Source: Desulfococcus sp.
Lineage (GTDB): Bacteria; Desulfobacterota; Desulfobacteria; Desulfobacterales; Desulfosalsimonadaceae
Length of the DNA stretch: 5,387 bases
Direction of reading: 5' to 3'
NCBI GenBank assembly: GCA_024641805.1
Contig: JAHECJ010000198.1
Location: 1-5,387, forward strand
This document shows positions 1-5,387 of this stretch, one piece after another. The notes beneath the pieces were generated by a model that saw only the letters and a program-made list of their open reading frames with translations, was not told where the DNA came from and did no database searches. Made by a program: the position numbers and the translations under genes. Each line of letters begins with the position of its first letter. Position 1 is the first letter of the stretch.

Positions 1-258
1 TTCATCGCCTGAAATATAAAGCCGGGGAATGGTATTTTGGGCGCGGTCGGGCAGTGATGCATAAAAAGGCTCCAGGGATTCCATCAGCTTATACCATTTG
101 TGGAATTCCTGTCCGCCCAGGCCGTGCAGAAAAATGACCCAGTCGCTGTCTTCGGAAAGCACATGAAAAATATGGCATAGCATTTTTGTCAATTCCGATG
201 CTTTTTGAGGAGATAACGTATTGTCAGGTAAAGAAATAATTTTATAAGACAATAGCAT
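1..258 (-). CDS. Crotonase-like (enoyl-CoA hydratase superfamily) protein, N-terminal part, cut by window edge
   Basis: The first 86 codons of a leftward gene; the rest lies beyond base 1. Reading from the ATG at 258-256, the protein has PDNTLSP (residues 11-17), a helix with SEL (21-23), then a strand and turn VIFLHGLGG (41-49), and later IPIPRLYISGDE (75-86). Order and spacing match the start of crotonase-fold proteins: an N-A-L-S-like segment, about 27 residues to a V-x-x-x-G strand, about 35-40 more to P-x-I-A-x-x-x-G. The usual A-G-x-D-L oxyanion segment after the first turn is not recognisable (QEFHKWY instead), so it may be a divergent or non-hydratase member. The HGLGG and LYISGDE pieces could also suggest an alpha/beta hydrolase, but they lie too close together for that fold. 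The start is supported by AAGG seven bases upstream (269-266). A GTG at 291-289 would add 11 residues. The gene is divergent from the next one. Confidence 0.5.
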   Translation of the reverse strand, partial: MLLSYKIISLPDNTLSPQKASELTKMLCHIFHVLSEDSDWVIFLHGLGGQEFHKWYKLMESLEPFYASLPDRAQNTIPRLYISGDE

Positions 259-314
259 TTTTAAGCCTTGAATCAAAGTTGATTTTTCCACACAACATCC
301 GGATCAAAGAGTTA

Positions 315-342
315 AATTTAAGATGTCTTGTTTTCGGATCAA
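315..342 (-). promoter_or_regulatory. Possible sigma70-like promoter for the leftward crotonase-like gene
   Basis: On the minus strand TTGATC (342-337) is followed after 16 bases by TAAATT (320-315). This is a 4/6 plus 4/6 match to the housekeeping consensus and would leave a leader of about 50 bases before the ATG at 258. AT-rich spacers give such matches by chance, so this is only a candidate. Confidence 0.25.
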
Positions 343-432
343 TTTTTTCCGACATCAGAAGCAGAAAGAGCCGGAAGGAGAGTTCGGTTAAACAGGATTT
401 CGGCCGATATTTTATATTTGATTTATAAGCGT

Positions 433-462
433 TTGACTGTCTCCGGTATTGAATTTTTTAAT
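433..462 (+). promoter_or_regulatory. Probable sigma70-like promoter for the 565-1606 gene group
   Basis: TTGACT (433-438) and TTTAAT (457-462) are separated by 18 bases. Each box matches the housekeeping consensus at five of six positions. Transcription would start near 469, giving a leader of about 95 bases before the strong ribosome binding site of the first small gene. This is the best promoter match I found in the divergent spacer. Confidence 0.45.
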
Positions 463-564
463 GGTTCGGGTATGCTGAAAAATATCGAACGCCTCAAAAA
501 ATATTTGGTTGGCATGTTTTTTCCAAAAAACAACTGAATTTATTAAAAATTAAGGAGGAAAATC

Positions 565-759
565 ATGATCTGCAGCCTTTCAAAACTAACCGAGAAAGAG
601 CTTAAAGAAATCAATCGACTGGAGACCGAAATCAAAACTCCCGTGCTCGCATTTTCGTGTTATGATATCCAATCGGCGATTCTGACCGATGAAGCGTTGG
701 CCAAGGTGGAAACTCTCGAGAAAAAGCTGGGAATCAGCCTGGTGGCGGTGAGAAGCTGA
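565..759 (+). CDS. Small protein of unknown function (64 aa)
   Basis: I do not recognise this family. The start is well fixed: AAGGAGG (552-558) sits six bases before the ATG, one of the best ribosome binding sites in the window. The product is a soluble, charged protein with no membrane segment or signal peptide. It has a helical N-terminal half (LTEKELKEINRLETEI, about residues 8-23), a short hydrophobic strand-like stretch (PVLAFSCYDI, 26-35) and a second charged helix (DEALAKVETLEKKLG, about 42-56) ending in a LVAV strand. Cysteines at residues 3 and 32 are not arranged as a metal or Fe-S motif. It is the first gene of a likely unit: the next gene begins 42 bases on, and a promoter candidate lies upstream at 433-462. 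The strong ribosome binding site and compact ordered layout argue for a real gene. Confidence 0.75.
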   Translation: MICSLSKLTEKELKEINRLETEIKTPVLAFSCYDIQSAILTDEALAKVETLEKKLGISLVAVRS

Positions 760-801
760 TTCTTTATCCGAATGCATATGGTATGAGACGGAGGCTATTT
801 T

Positions 802-1017
802 ATGAAAACCTGCAGCCTGAACCATTTTCTGGAAGCGGTGAAACCATGGATTGACAGTGATTATATTCGCACCGCCCATTTGGATGCCGACGGTAATTTT
901 GTGCTGAGTTTTGCAGATGGGGTGAAAAATATCTACCGGATTGACGACTGTAATAAAATGCAGATGGAAGCGATCCTGGAGGATTTCAGAGAAAAGGGAA
1001 TCAGAATCTTAAAATAG
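802..1017 (+). CDS. Small protein of unknown function (71 aa)
   Basis: I cannot name this protein. GGAGG (790-794) lies seven bases before the ATG. It is soluble and acidic to neutral, with an N-terminal helix (residues 5-17), two strand-like stretches around HLDADGNFVLSFADGVKNIY (26-45), and a C-terminal helix (about 52-66) ending in the strand RILK. The L-x-F-x-D-G segment (35-40) recalls small beta-hairpin proteins such as the DUF2442 group, but the other hallmarks are absent, so I do not assign it. It sits between the first small gene (42 bases upstream) and the metallopeptidase gene (13 bases downstream) and is probably co-transcribed with both. Both small proteins contain C-S-L near the N-terminus (residues 3-5 in the first, 4-6 here), but the rest does not align, so they are not obvious paralogs. 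Confidence 0.75.
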   Translation: MKTCSLNHFLEAVKPWIDSDYIRTAHLDADGNFVLSFADGVKNIYRIDDCNKMQMEAILEDFREKGIRILK

Positions 1018-1030
1018 ATAACAGGCGGTT

Positions 1031-1606
1031 ATGAACAAAAAAAAAGTCGTGATTTCCGGCATCGGCGAAGTGGTCCTGGAAAAAAGCAGCCGGGCCAGGC
1101 ATATGAACCTGTCCATCCGTCCGTTTCGCGGGATACGGGTGGCAGTGCCGTGGGGAGTTTCCTTTGAAGCCGCGGAAGCGTTTGCCCGTTCAAAGTCCCA
1201 GTGGCTCATAAAACATCTTCCGAAGCTGAAAGCTCTTGAACAGGAGGCTGCCAAGCGTCAGAGTGATTCGCCGGCCGGTTTGATGGACCGGCAGACCGCC
1301 AGGTCAATATTGATAAAACGGCTTGACCTCCTTTCAGCCAAAAGTGGGTTGCAGTATGACCGGGCGTTTGTCAAAAACCAGAAAACCCGGTGGGGGAGCT
1401 GCTCGGAAAAGAAGAACATCAATCTGAACATCAATCTGGTAAGACTGCCGGAAGAATTGATGGACTATGCCATTATGCATGAACTGGTTCATACGGCGGT
1501 TTTAAACCACAGCCGTGAGTTCTGGAACCTTCTGGAAAGATTCGTGAAAGACGCCAGGGCCCTGGACCGGGAACTTGGCAAATATAGTCTGTTCCTGGTG
1601 AGATAG
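1031..1606 (+). CDS. YgjP-type zinc metallopeptidase (DUF45 / SprT-like, M48-related)
   Basis: A predicted cytoplasmic zinc-dependent peptidase of the YgjP (DUF45) family. The N-terminal part (about residues 20-62) has the family pattern of basic residues, an LSIRP strand, a G-x-R-V-x-V-P strand, and a helix ending in SQWLIKHL. The hallmark TRWGSCS is at 119-125, followed by NINLNINLVRLP. The active site is HELVH (150-154) with a third ligand in LNHSREFW (His160). Zinc ligands are therefore predicted as His150, His154 and His160, with Glu151 as catalytic base; all are intact. At 191 residues it is somewhat shorter than many relatives (roughly 230), mainly through a short middle linker. The start is the first ATG after the upstream stop, with AGGCGG (1023-1028) close before it. 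Its substrate is unknown; family members often neighbour restriction or helicase genes, which is not the case here. Confidence 0.93.
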   Translation: MNKKKVVISGIGEVVLEKSSRARHMNLSIRPFRGIRVAVPWGVSFEAAEAFARSKSQWLIKHLPKLKALEQEAAKRQSDSPAGLMDRQTARSILIKRLDLLSAKSGLQYDRAFVKNQKTRWGSCSEKKNINLNINLVRLPEELMDYAIMHELVHTAVLNHSREFWNLLERFVKDARALDRELGKYSLFLVR

Positions 1607-1614
1607 AATTCGCA

Positions 1615-1762
1615 GGCTATTGAAAAACAATTGCGCTTGGCCAAACAGCGTTAAAATTCAGCTCAAAATGATTATTTCTAAACATAGACTCCGCTTTTTC
1701 TCGTCAATTTTGCCTTGCCAGATTTTAGCTTTGGCCGGCGCTCATGACGTTTTTCTACAACC
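1615..1762. repeat. Imperfect palindromic, MITE-like repeat (about 148 bp)
   Basis: The left arm (1615-1645, beginning GGCTATTGAAAAAC and ending GGCCAAA) matches the reverse complement of the right arm (1730-1762, which reads GGTTGTAGAAAAAC to GGCCAAA) with a few mismatches and a two-base gap. The symmetry continues inward: TAAAAT and CAAAAT near 1652-1671 have counterparts on the other side near 1708-1728, so nearly the whole segment can fold as one long hairpin with its centre near 1680-1695. There is no coding capacity, and I see no clear target-site duplication. It starts nine bases after the metallopeptidase stop. It looks like a small non-autonomous mobile or REP-type spacer element and might also block read-through, although it lacks a T-tract. 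Confidence 0.6.
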
Positions 1763-2092
1763 TTTTTAAATATCTGCGCCGATCCGCGATAACCAGTGCC
1801 AGGAATCTTAAAAAGCAGAACCTTGAATTTCCTTGAGAAACCGTCTTCTATGCATGCTGCTTGTTTCCCGGGAACTGTTCTACGCCGCGCCAGTGAAATT
1901 GATTATTGGTTTAAACTATCTATGGATCGCTGTGCCGGCATGGATTCCCGTGGCCTGACATATTGAGACACGGTCTGTTAAAAAAACAATGTATTTTGTG
2001 GTTGCAAAAAAAGCGGATTTCGGAAATATTGACGAGGTCTTTTTGATTTTTAATTGAATTCAAAGTGTTATTTTTCGGGTATTTATACAATC
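1763..2092. other. Non-coding spacer upstream of the transporter gene
   Basis: About 330 bases between the palindromic element and the transporter's ribosome binding site. I see no gene, tRNA or clear riboswitch. The only open frames are very short (for example an ATG at 1850 running 38 codons) and lack ribosome binding sites. The last 110 bases are strongly AT-rich, with A-tracts near 1980-1987 and 2006-2012, and presumably carry the transporter promoter. A TTGACG at 2029-2034 is a good -35 match but has no convincing -10 at the right distance. Confidence 0.5.
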
Positions 2093-2105
2093 AGGGAGGG
2101 TAAAG

Positions 2106-3419
2106 ATGGCAGCACAGGCTGTTAAAGTACCGGGCAAGGCATGGGTGGTTGTAGCCGCAGGAACCGTGGTGAATTTGTGTCTGGGCATTCTTTATGCCTG
2201 GAGCGTATGGAGCAAGGCGCTGGTTTTTGATAGTCCTGACAAGGATATGGTACTGAAAATGGCCGGCCAGCCCATGGAAAGTCTTAATGCGGGATGGGCT
2301 TATTTGACCAACGCCCAGGCTGCTACGCCATTTTCCCTGGCGGTCGTCATATTCGCCTTGTTTATGATTCCCGGGGGACGGATTCATGATAAGTTCGGAC
2401 CGAAGTTCGGCGCGATCGTCGGCGGCCTTTGTCTGGCTGCCGGTTGCATTATCGCCGGTCTGATGAAAAGTTATGCGGGTCTTATTATCGGGTTCGGCAT
2501 TTTGGGGGGAATCGGCATGGGGATCGGATATGCGGCGCCGACGCCGGCTGCACTCAAATGGTTTGGTCCGCATAAACGCGGATTAATTGCAGGTCTGGTA
2601 GTGGGTGGTTATGGCGGCGCAGCTATTTATATCGGCCCGTTGGGAAAGTGGCTGATTATCAATTACGGCATTACCGGCAGTTTTGTCGGGCTGGGAATCT
2701 TTTTTGCCGCCGTGATCTGCCTGGCGGCTCAGTTTCTTTCATGGCCACCCGAAGGATACATCCCGCCGGGAGCTGCGGTTGCGGCATCAGCGAAAAAGAC
2801 AGCGGCAACCACAGGGAAAGACTGGACACCGGGCGAAATGATGAAAACCTGGCAGTTTTATGCCCTGGTTATTCTGTTCATCGGCTCCACACAATCCGGT
2901 TTGCTGATTATTGCCAACGCAGCCGGTATTTTAAAGTCTGCAGCTTCGGGGATACCGTTTTTTGCTGCCAATGCTTGGATTTTGGTCTCCTACGGCGGTC
3001 TCGTAAATGCTTCCGGCCGCGTGGGGACCGGTATGTACTCTGACAAAATCGGTCGGGATAAAGCGTATACCATCAACTGTATGGTTTCCGCCCTATGTCT
3101 GGCGGCCATGCCCGCTGTTATTAAATCTCAGAACCTTGTTTTACTTTTTATTGTGGTGGGTGTGGCTTACTGGCAGTATGGCGGAGGACTTTCCCTGCTG
3201 CCGTCCTATACAGCGGATTTTTTTGGTGCGAAAAACCTTGGCGTTAATTACGGCCTGGTGTTTCTCGGGTGGGGATTCGGTTTTTTCATGGCAAGAGTCG
3301 CCGGTTCCATTAAGGATATCACCGGCAGCCTGGATCTTGCCTTTTACATCTCTGCGGGGATTCTCGTGGCTATGGTCATACTAAGCCGCCTGACCAAAAA
3401 ACCGGTACCCAGATCCTGA
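2106..3419 (+). CDS. OFA-family MFS transporter (oxalate/formate antiporter-like)
   Basis: A 437-residue inner-membrane transporter with twelve predicted helices (roughly 12-36, 75-91, 101-120, 122-146, 159-180, 189-211, 249-275, 284-306, 320-338, 343-366, 379-401, 408-428) in two six-helix halves joined by a cytoplasmic linker (about 212-248). The OFA signature is the first helix, NLCLGILYAWSVWSK (23-37), followed by a long periplasmic loop. The MFS motif A appears twice: GGRIHDKFGPKFG (90-102) and GRVGTGMYSDKIGR (304-317). Length is typical. The start is supported by AGGGAGGG (2093-2100) five bases before the ATG. The substrate cannot be read from sequence. The OxlT oxalate carrier uses an arginine in helix 8 and a lysine in helix 11; here helix 11 has no lysine, so oxalate/formate exchange is unlikely and another small carboxylate is a better guess. 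It stands alone, between two palindromic elements. Confidence 0.92.
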   Translation: MAAQAVKVPGKAWVVVAAGTVVNLCLGILYAWSVWSKALVFDSPDKDMVLKMAGQPMESLNAGWAYLTNAQAATPFSLAVVIFALFMIPGGRIHDKFGPKFGAIVGGLCLAAGCIIAGLMKSYAGLIIGFGILGGIGMGIGYAAPTPAALKWFGPHKRGLIAGLVVGGYGGAAIYIGPLGKWLIINYGITGSFVGLGIFFAAVICLAAQFLSWPPEGYIPPGAAVAASAKKTAATTGKDWTPGEMMKTWQFYALVILFIGSTQSGLLIIANAAGILKSAASGIPFFAANAWILVSYGGLVNASGRVGTGMYSDKIGRDKAYTINCMVSALCLAAMPAVIKSQNLVLLFIVVGVAYWQYGGGLSLLPSYTADFFGAKNLGVNYGLVFLGWGFGFFMARVAGSIKDITGSLDLAFYISAGILVAMVILSRLTKKPVPRS

Positions 3420-3545
3420 TGGCGTCGTAAAAACTCCCATCTACTGCGCTGTAGTGGTTTTTCAGCTCTTCAATATACTATTTGTATTATCTTAGGCCTG
3501 AAAAACCACTACTCCTTGTACATGAAATTTTTAACTTAACCATCC
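3418..3545. repeat. Palindromic element with perfect 15-bp hairpin arms, touching the transporter stop codon
   Basis: The core is a perfect inverted repeat: GTAGTGGTTTTTCAG (3451-3465) and its complement CTGAAAAACCACTAC (3498-3512), with a 32-base AT-rich loop. Outside it the symmetry continues imperfectly: GATGG followed by a G-T-x-A-A-A-A pattern at 3418-3435 mirrors the end of the segment, which closes with CCATC (3540-3544). The whole 128 bases can thus form one long hairpin with GATGG termini. The transporter's TGA (3417-3419) includes the first two bases of the element. It resembles short dispersed palindromes in deltaproteobacterial spacers. It may act as a bidirectional transcription barrier, but there is no proper T-tract. 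It shares no sequence with the 1615-1762 element. Confidence 0.65.
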
Positions 3546-3588
3546 AGCTACTTTTTCGAAACAATCCCATTCGGATCCTTTTTTCCCT

Positions 3589-4047
3589 ATGAACCATGCG
3601 TCTGAAGGAAAACACGTACTTAAAGTCATAAAGGGCCTGGTCAGGGGCAATCAAATCTGTGTGCTGTCCACGATTGCCGGTGACAGGCCCTATTGTTCAT
3701 TGATGCGGTATTCTTTCAATGACGAATGCACGGAAATATATCTGGTCACGCATCGCAACACCACCAAGTATCGGAACCTGCTGGTAAATCCACAGGTCAG
3801 TCTTTTGATGGATACCCGTGAAAGGGGGATCATCTCGGAAGTCCAGGCTTTGACCATTGAAGGCCGCTATGTTCCCATTGACAGCAAGGCCACCCAAAAT
3901 GATGTCTGCAAGCGCTTCATTGACCAGCATCCAGATTTAGAAACGTTTTTGAATCATCCGGATGCAGAACTGATGCGCATTGAAATCCATTCATTCCTGC
4001 TGCTCAACGGTCTGCAGGAGGCCCATCACATCCGGATAAAATCATGA
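3589..4047 (+). CDS. Pyridoxamine 5'-phosphate oxidase-like flavin-binding protein
   Basis: A 152-residue cytoplasmic protein of the PNPOx-like split beta-barrel fold, which usually binds FMN (sometimes F420 or heme) as a dimer. Visible family features are the first strand CVLSTI (24-29), then GDRPYCSLMRYSF (31-43), a strand and phosphate-binding segment IYLVTHRNTTKYRNL (50-64), NPQVSLLMD (67-75) and the barrel strand ALTIEGRYVPI (87-97). The T-x-K-x-R-N-L pattern is the usual flavin-phosphate contact region. It is too short and divergent to be true pyridoxal-phosphate-forming PdxH; a general flavin reductase or oxidative-stress role is more likely, and the substrate is unknown. The ATG at 3589 is the first possible ATG after an in-frame stop at 3532, but no Shine-Dalgarno precedes it. 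The stop overlaps the next start as ATGA, so translation of the two is probably coupled. Confidence 0.88.
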   Translation: MNHASEGKHVLKVIKGLVRGNQICVLSTIAGDRPYCSLMRYSFNDECTEIYLVTHRNTTKYRNLLVNPQVSLLMDTRERGIISEVQALTIEGRYVPIDSKATQNDVCKRFIDQHPDLETFLNHPDAELMRIEIHSFLLLNGLQEAHHIRIKS

Positions 4048-5132
4048 CATTCATCAATGCCTCCGGCACTGCCGTGGGATTTCTGGACAAAGCCATTGAC
4101 GGCATCGGCGGCGTGGTGGATGATGCTTTTTTAACGCTGCCCAAACTGTTAAAACCGTTTCAACCCAAAAGAGCGATTGACCGAACAACTTACGAACAGC
4201 AGGTCGATTTTTATTTTGAACATCATTATATCGATCACCCGGAAATTTTTTTTCAGTTCCCCGAAAGCCTGCCGGATTATTTGATTGCGTCTGAAACTTT
4301 TTTTCTTGATGGGGTTCGCCGGGAAATTACTTTTTCCAGTCAGTACGTGCCCCGAAACCCGTTGATCACCGAACGGTTTTTTTCATTTCCGGAAAACAAA
4401 ACCGCCCGCCTGATCCAGTGGGCGCATGGGGATACAGGCCGGAAAACCCTGGTCTGCCTTCATGGATATATGCTGGGAGACCCGGACCAGGCGGAGAAAA
4501 TGTTTAAAGTCCGGACCCTGTTTCAGATGGGGCTGGATGTCGTGCTGTTTGTTACCCCGTTTCACTGGAGGCGGGGGCCGAAAGACAAAATGCGCCGGGG
4601 GATGTTTCTTCAGCCCGATGATGTGGTCATGACTTGTGAATGCTTTGGGCAGGCCGTGCATGATCTGGCCGGGTCGATCCATGTGTTAAAGGACATGGGC
4701 GCCGGTGAAACCGGGCTGATCGGAGCCAGTCTGGGGGGATATAATGCCGCCCTTTTTGCCGCCTTATCCGACCAGATCGCGTTTGCCGCACTCATGGTTC
4801 CTGCGGTCAAGTTTACCGGGGATTTCAGTCCGGGTGCGGCCAGATTGCCGTTTCATGTCGAAAAGGAGTTTCTTGACCGCTTAAACCGCCTCTGGACCCT
4901 CCATTCCCCGCTTAATTTTTCGCCGAAAATTTCCAAAAACCGGATCCTTGTGATCGCGTCCCGGGGGGACAAGCTGTGTCCCTTTGTTCATGTACATGCT
5001 TTGTGCGAGCAATGGGGATGGCCGAAACACGTGTTTATGACCGGCGGCCACTGGCTGGTGGCCAATGCCGGGGAGCGGGGAAGGGCATGGTACCGGTTTC
5101 TGGCGGAAATGGGGTTTGTCGAGAGCAGATAG
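4044..5132 (+). CDS. Alpha/beta-hydrolase fold protein
   Basis: A 362-residue predicted serine hydrolase. The first 130 residues are a poorly conserved N-terminal extension. The fold starts with the strand KTLVCLHGY (134-142), where HG at 140-141 supplies the oxyanion hole. The next strand, LDVVLFVTPFHWRRGPKDK (164-182), leads to the nucleophile elbow GASLGG (227-232), with Ser229 predicted as nucleophile. The strand ILVIASRGDKLCP (301-313) carries the acid Asp309, and FMTGGHW (331-337) the histidine His336. The triad is complete. The wide P-x-H-x-x-R-R-G-P segment and long N-terminus recall ABHD18-type hydrolases, but I am not sure of that. No signal peptide or obvious membrane helix is present, so it is probably cytoplasmic. 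It begins inside the stop of the PNPOx-like gene (ATGA overlap) and is followed by an intrinsic terminator. The substrate, likely an ester or thioester, is unknown. Confidence 0.88.
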   Translation: MTFINASGTAVGFLDKAIDGIGGVVDDAFLTLPKLLKPFQPKRAIDRTTYEQQVDFYFEHHYIDHPEIFFQFPESLPDYLIASETFFLDGVRREITFSSQYVPRNPLITERFFSFPENKTARLIQWAHGDTGRKTLVCLHGYMLGDPDQAEKMFKVRTLFQMGLDVVLFVTPFHWRRGPKDKMRRGMFLQPDDVVMTCECFGQAVHDLAGSIHVLKDMGAGETGLIGASLGGYNAALFAALSDQIAFAALMVPAVKFTGDFSPGAARLPFHVEKEFLDRLNRLWTLHSPLNFSPKISKNRILVIASRGDKLCPFVHVHALCEQWGWPKHVFMTGGHWLVANAGERGRAWYRFLAEMGFVESR

Positions 5133-5152
5133 GGCCGGAAAATGGAGTGATT

Positions 5153-5180
5153 CCGAAAAAGCGAGCTTTTCCGGTTTTCT
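5153..5180 (+). terminator. Intrinsic terminator of the PNPOx/hydrolase unit
   Basis: CCGAAAAAG (5153-5161) pairs with CTTTTCCGG (5166-5174) around a four-base CGAG loop. There is one A-C mismatch in nine positions, and TTTTCT follows immediately. It lies 20 bases after the hydrolase stop codon, where a rho-independent terminator for this unit would be expected. Confidence 0.7.
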
Positions 5181-5223
5181 GCTTCGATGAACGTGAATCA
5201 ATATTCAACTGATGCCAGTGGTC

Positions 5224-5290
5224 GGGTGTCAGGTTTCAGCCGCAATTCCTGTTTCTGACACCTGAAACCTGATCCCAACACCTGACACCT
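5224..5290. repeat. Cluster of CTGACACC / CTGAAACC direct and inverted repeats
   Basis: GGTGTCAGGT and TCAGGTTTCAG (5225-5239) are followed by CTGACACCTGAAACCTGA (5255-5272) and ACCTGACACC (5280-5289). The left copy is an inverted repeat of both right copies: an 11-base match with 5262-5272 and a 10-base match with 5280-5289, giving two alternative hairpins. The right copies are imperfect direct repeats of each other, and a degenerate further unit (TTGACGCCTG) follows at 5295-5304. It is non-coding and lies between two convergent gene ends. It is probably a low-complexity spacer repeat that can also fold as a transcription barrier for the leftward gene. Confidence 0.6.
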
Positions 5291-5328
5291 CATTTTGACG
5301 CCTGTCTGAAAGCGGGGTTTCCATCCCA

Positions 5329-5387
5329 TCAGTCCGAGAAATGCGCAGTCTGCACCTCCACCGTCAAAAACTCCTCGCTCATCAACC
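5329..5387 (-). CDS. Possible C-terminal end of a leftward gene
   Basis: Reading leftward from the window edge, one frame gives LMSEEFLTVEVQTAHFSD and then a TGA at 5331-5329. The 18 residues look protein-like (acidic helix start, then an alternating strand) and G/C-ending codons are frequent, as in neighbouring real genes. A convergent gene ending here would fit the repeat cluster and terminator just beyond. Eighteen codons are too few to identify a family, and an open frame of this length can occur by chance. Confidence 0.35.
   Translation of the reverse strand, partial: LMSEEFLTVEVQTAHFSD

Noticed and set aside
328..537. A 69-codon plus-strand open frame beginning with TTG
   Set aside because: It has no ribosome binding site, an unusual start and a low-complexity AT-rich product. 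It overlaps the best promoter candidate for the downstream genes, so it is more likely spacer.
1744..1966. Two short plus-strand frames in the spacer (30 codons from 1744 and 38 codons from 1850)
   Set aside because: Neither has a ribosome binding site. The first begins inside the palindromic repeat, and both products lack recognisable features.
1950..1966. A TGGCCT sequence resembling a sigma54 -24 element
   Set aside because: The -12 half does not fall at the required spacing (ATTG instead of TTGC), so the match is not credible.
2091..2573. A 160-codon minus-strand open frame opposite the transporter gene
   Set aside because: It lies antisense to a well-supported membrane protein. Its product is rich in Arg, His, Pro and Ser, typical of shadow frames, and it shows no family motif.
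4383..4682. A 99-codon minus-strand open frame inside the hydrolase gene
   Set aside because: It overlaps the hydrolase core, which has a complete catalytic triad, and its product has shadow-frame composition.
5224..5304. Possible CRISPR array at the right end
   Set aside because: Units are only about 10-18 bases, occur in both orientations, and have no regular spacers or adjacent cas genes.

Overview
The window looks like ordinary chromosome of an anaerobic, probably sulfate-reducing deltaproteobacterium (Desulfobacterota, Desulfobacterales-like). This assignment is inference. It rests on the OFA-type transporter, the mix of moderately GC-rich genes with AT-rich spacers, and palindromic spacer repeats of a kind common in those genomes. 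No 16S or other marker gene is present.

Layout. Bases 258 to 1 (minus strand) hold the start of a gene that runs off the window; it reads best as a crotonase-like (enoyl-CoA hydratase superfamily) protein. A divergent AT-rich spacer (about 259-564) separates it from three closely spaced plus-strand genes. Two encode small proteins I do not recognise (565-759 and 802-1017), each with a good Shine-Dalgarno. The third is a clear YgjP-type zinc metallopeptidase (1031-1606). A 500-base spacer follows, and its first part is an imperfect palindromic, MITE-like repeat (1615-1762). Next is a single-gene unit for a 12-helix OFA-family MFS transporter (2106-3419). Its stop codon touches a second, unrelated palindromic element (3418-3545) with a perfect 15-base hairpin arm. 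A two-gene, translationally coupled unit follows: a PNPOx-like flavin-binding protein (3589-4047) and an alpha/beta hydrolase (4044-5132) overlapping by ATGA. It ends in a recognisable intrinsic terminator (5153-5180). The right end holds a cluster of CTGACACC/CTGAAACC repeats and what may be the last 18 codons of a leftward gene.

How the genes work together. Only the PNPOx/hydrolase pair is tightly linked by sequence evidence. The metallopeptidase and the two small proteins are probably co-transcribed. Nothing in the window shows that the three plus-strand units act in one pathway. I do not see a defence system, CRISPR array, biosynthetic cluster or RNA gene. The most unusual items are the palindromic elements in the spacers, the two unassigned small proteins and the coupled flavoprotein/hydrolase pair.
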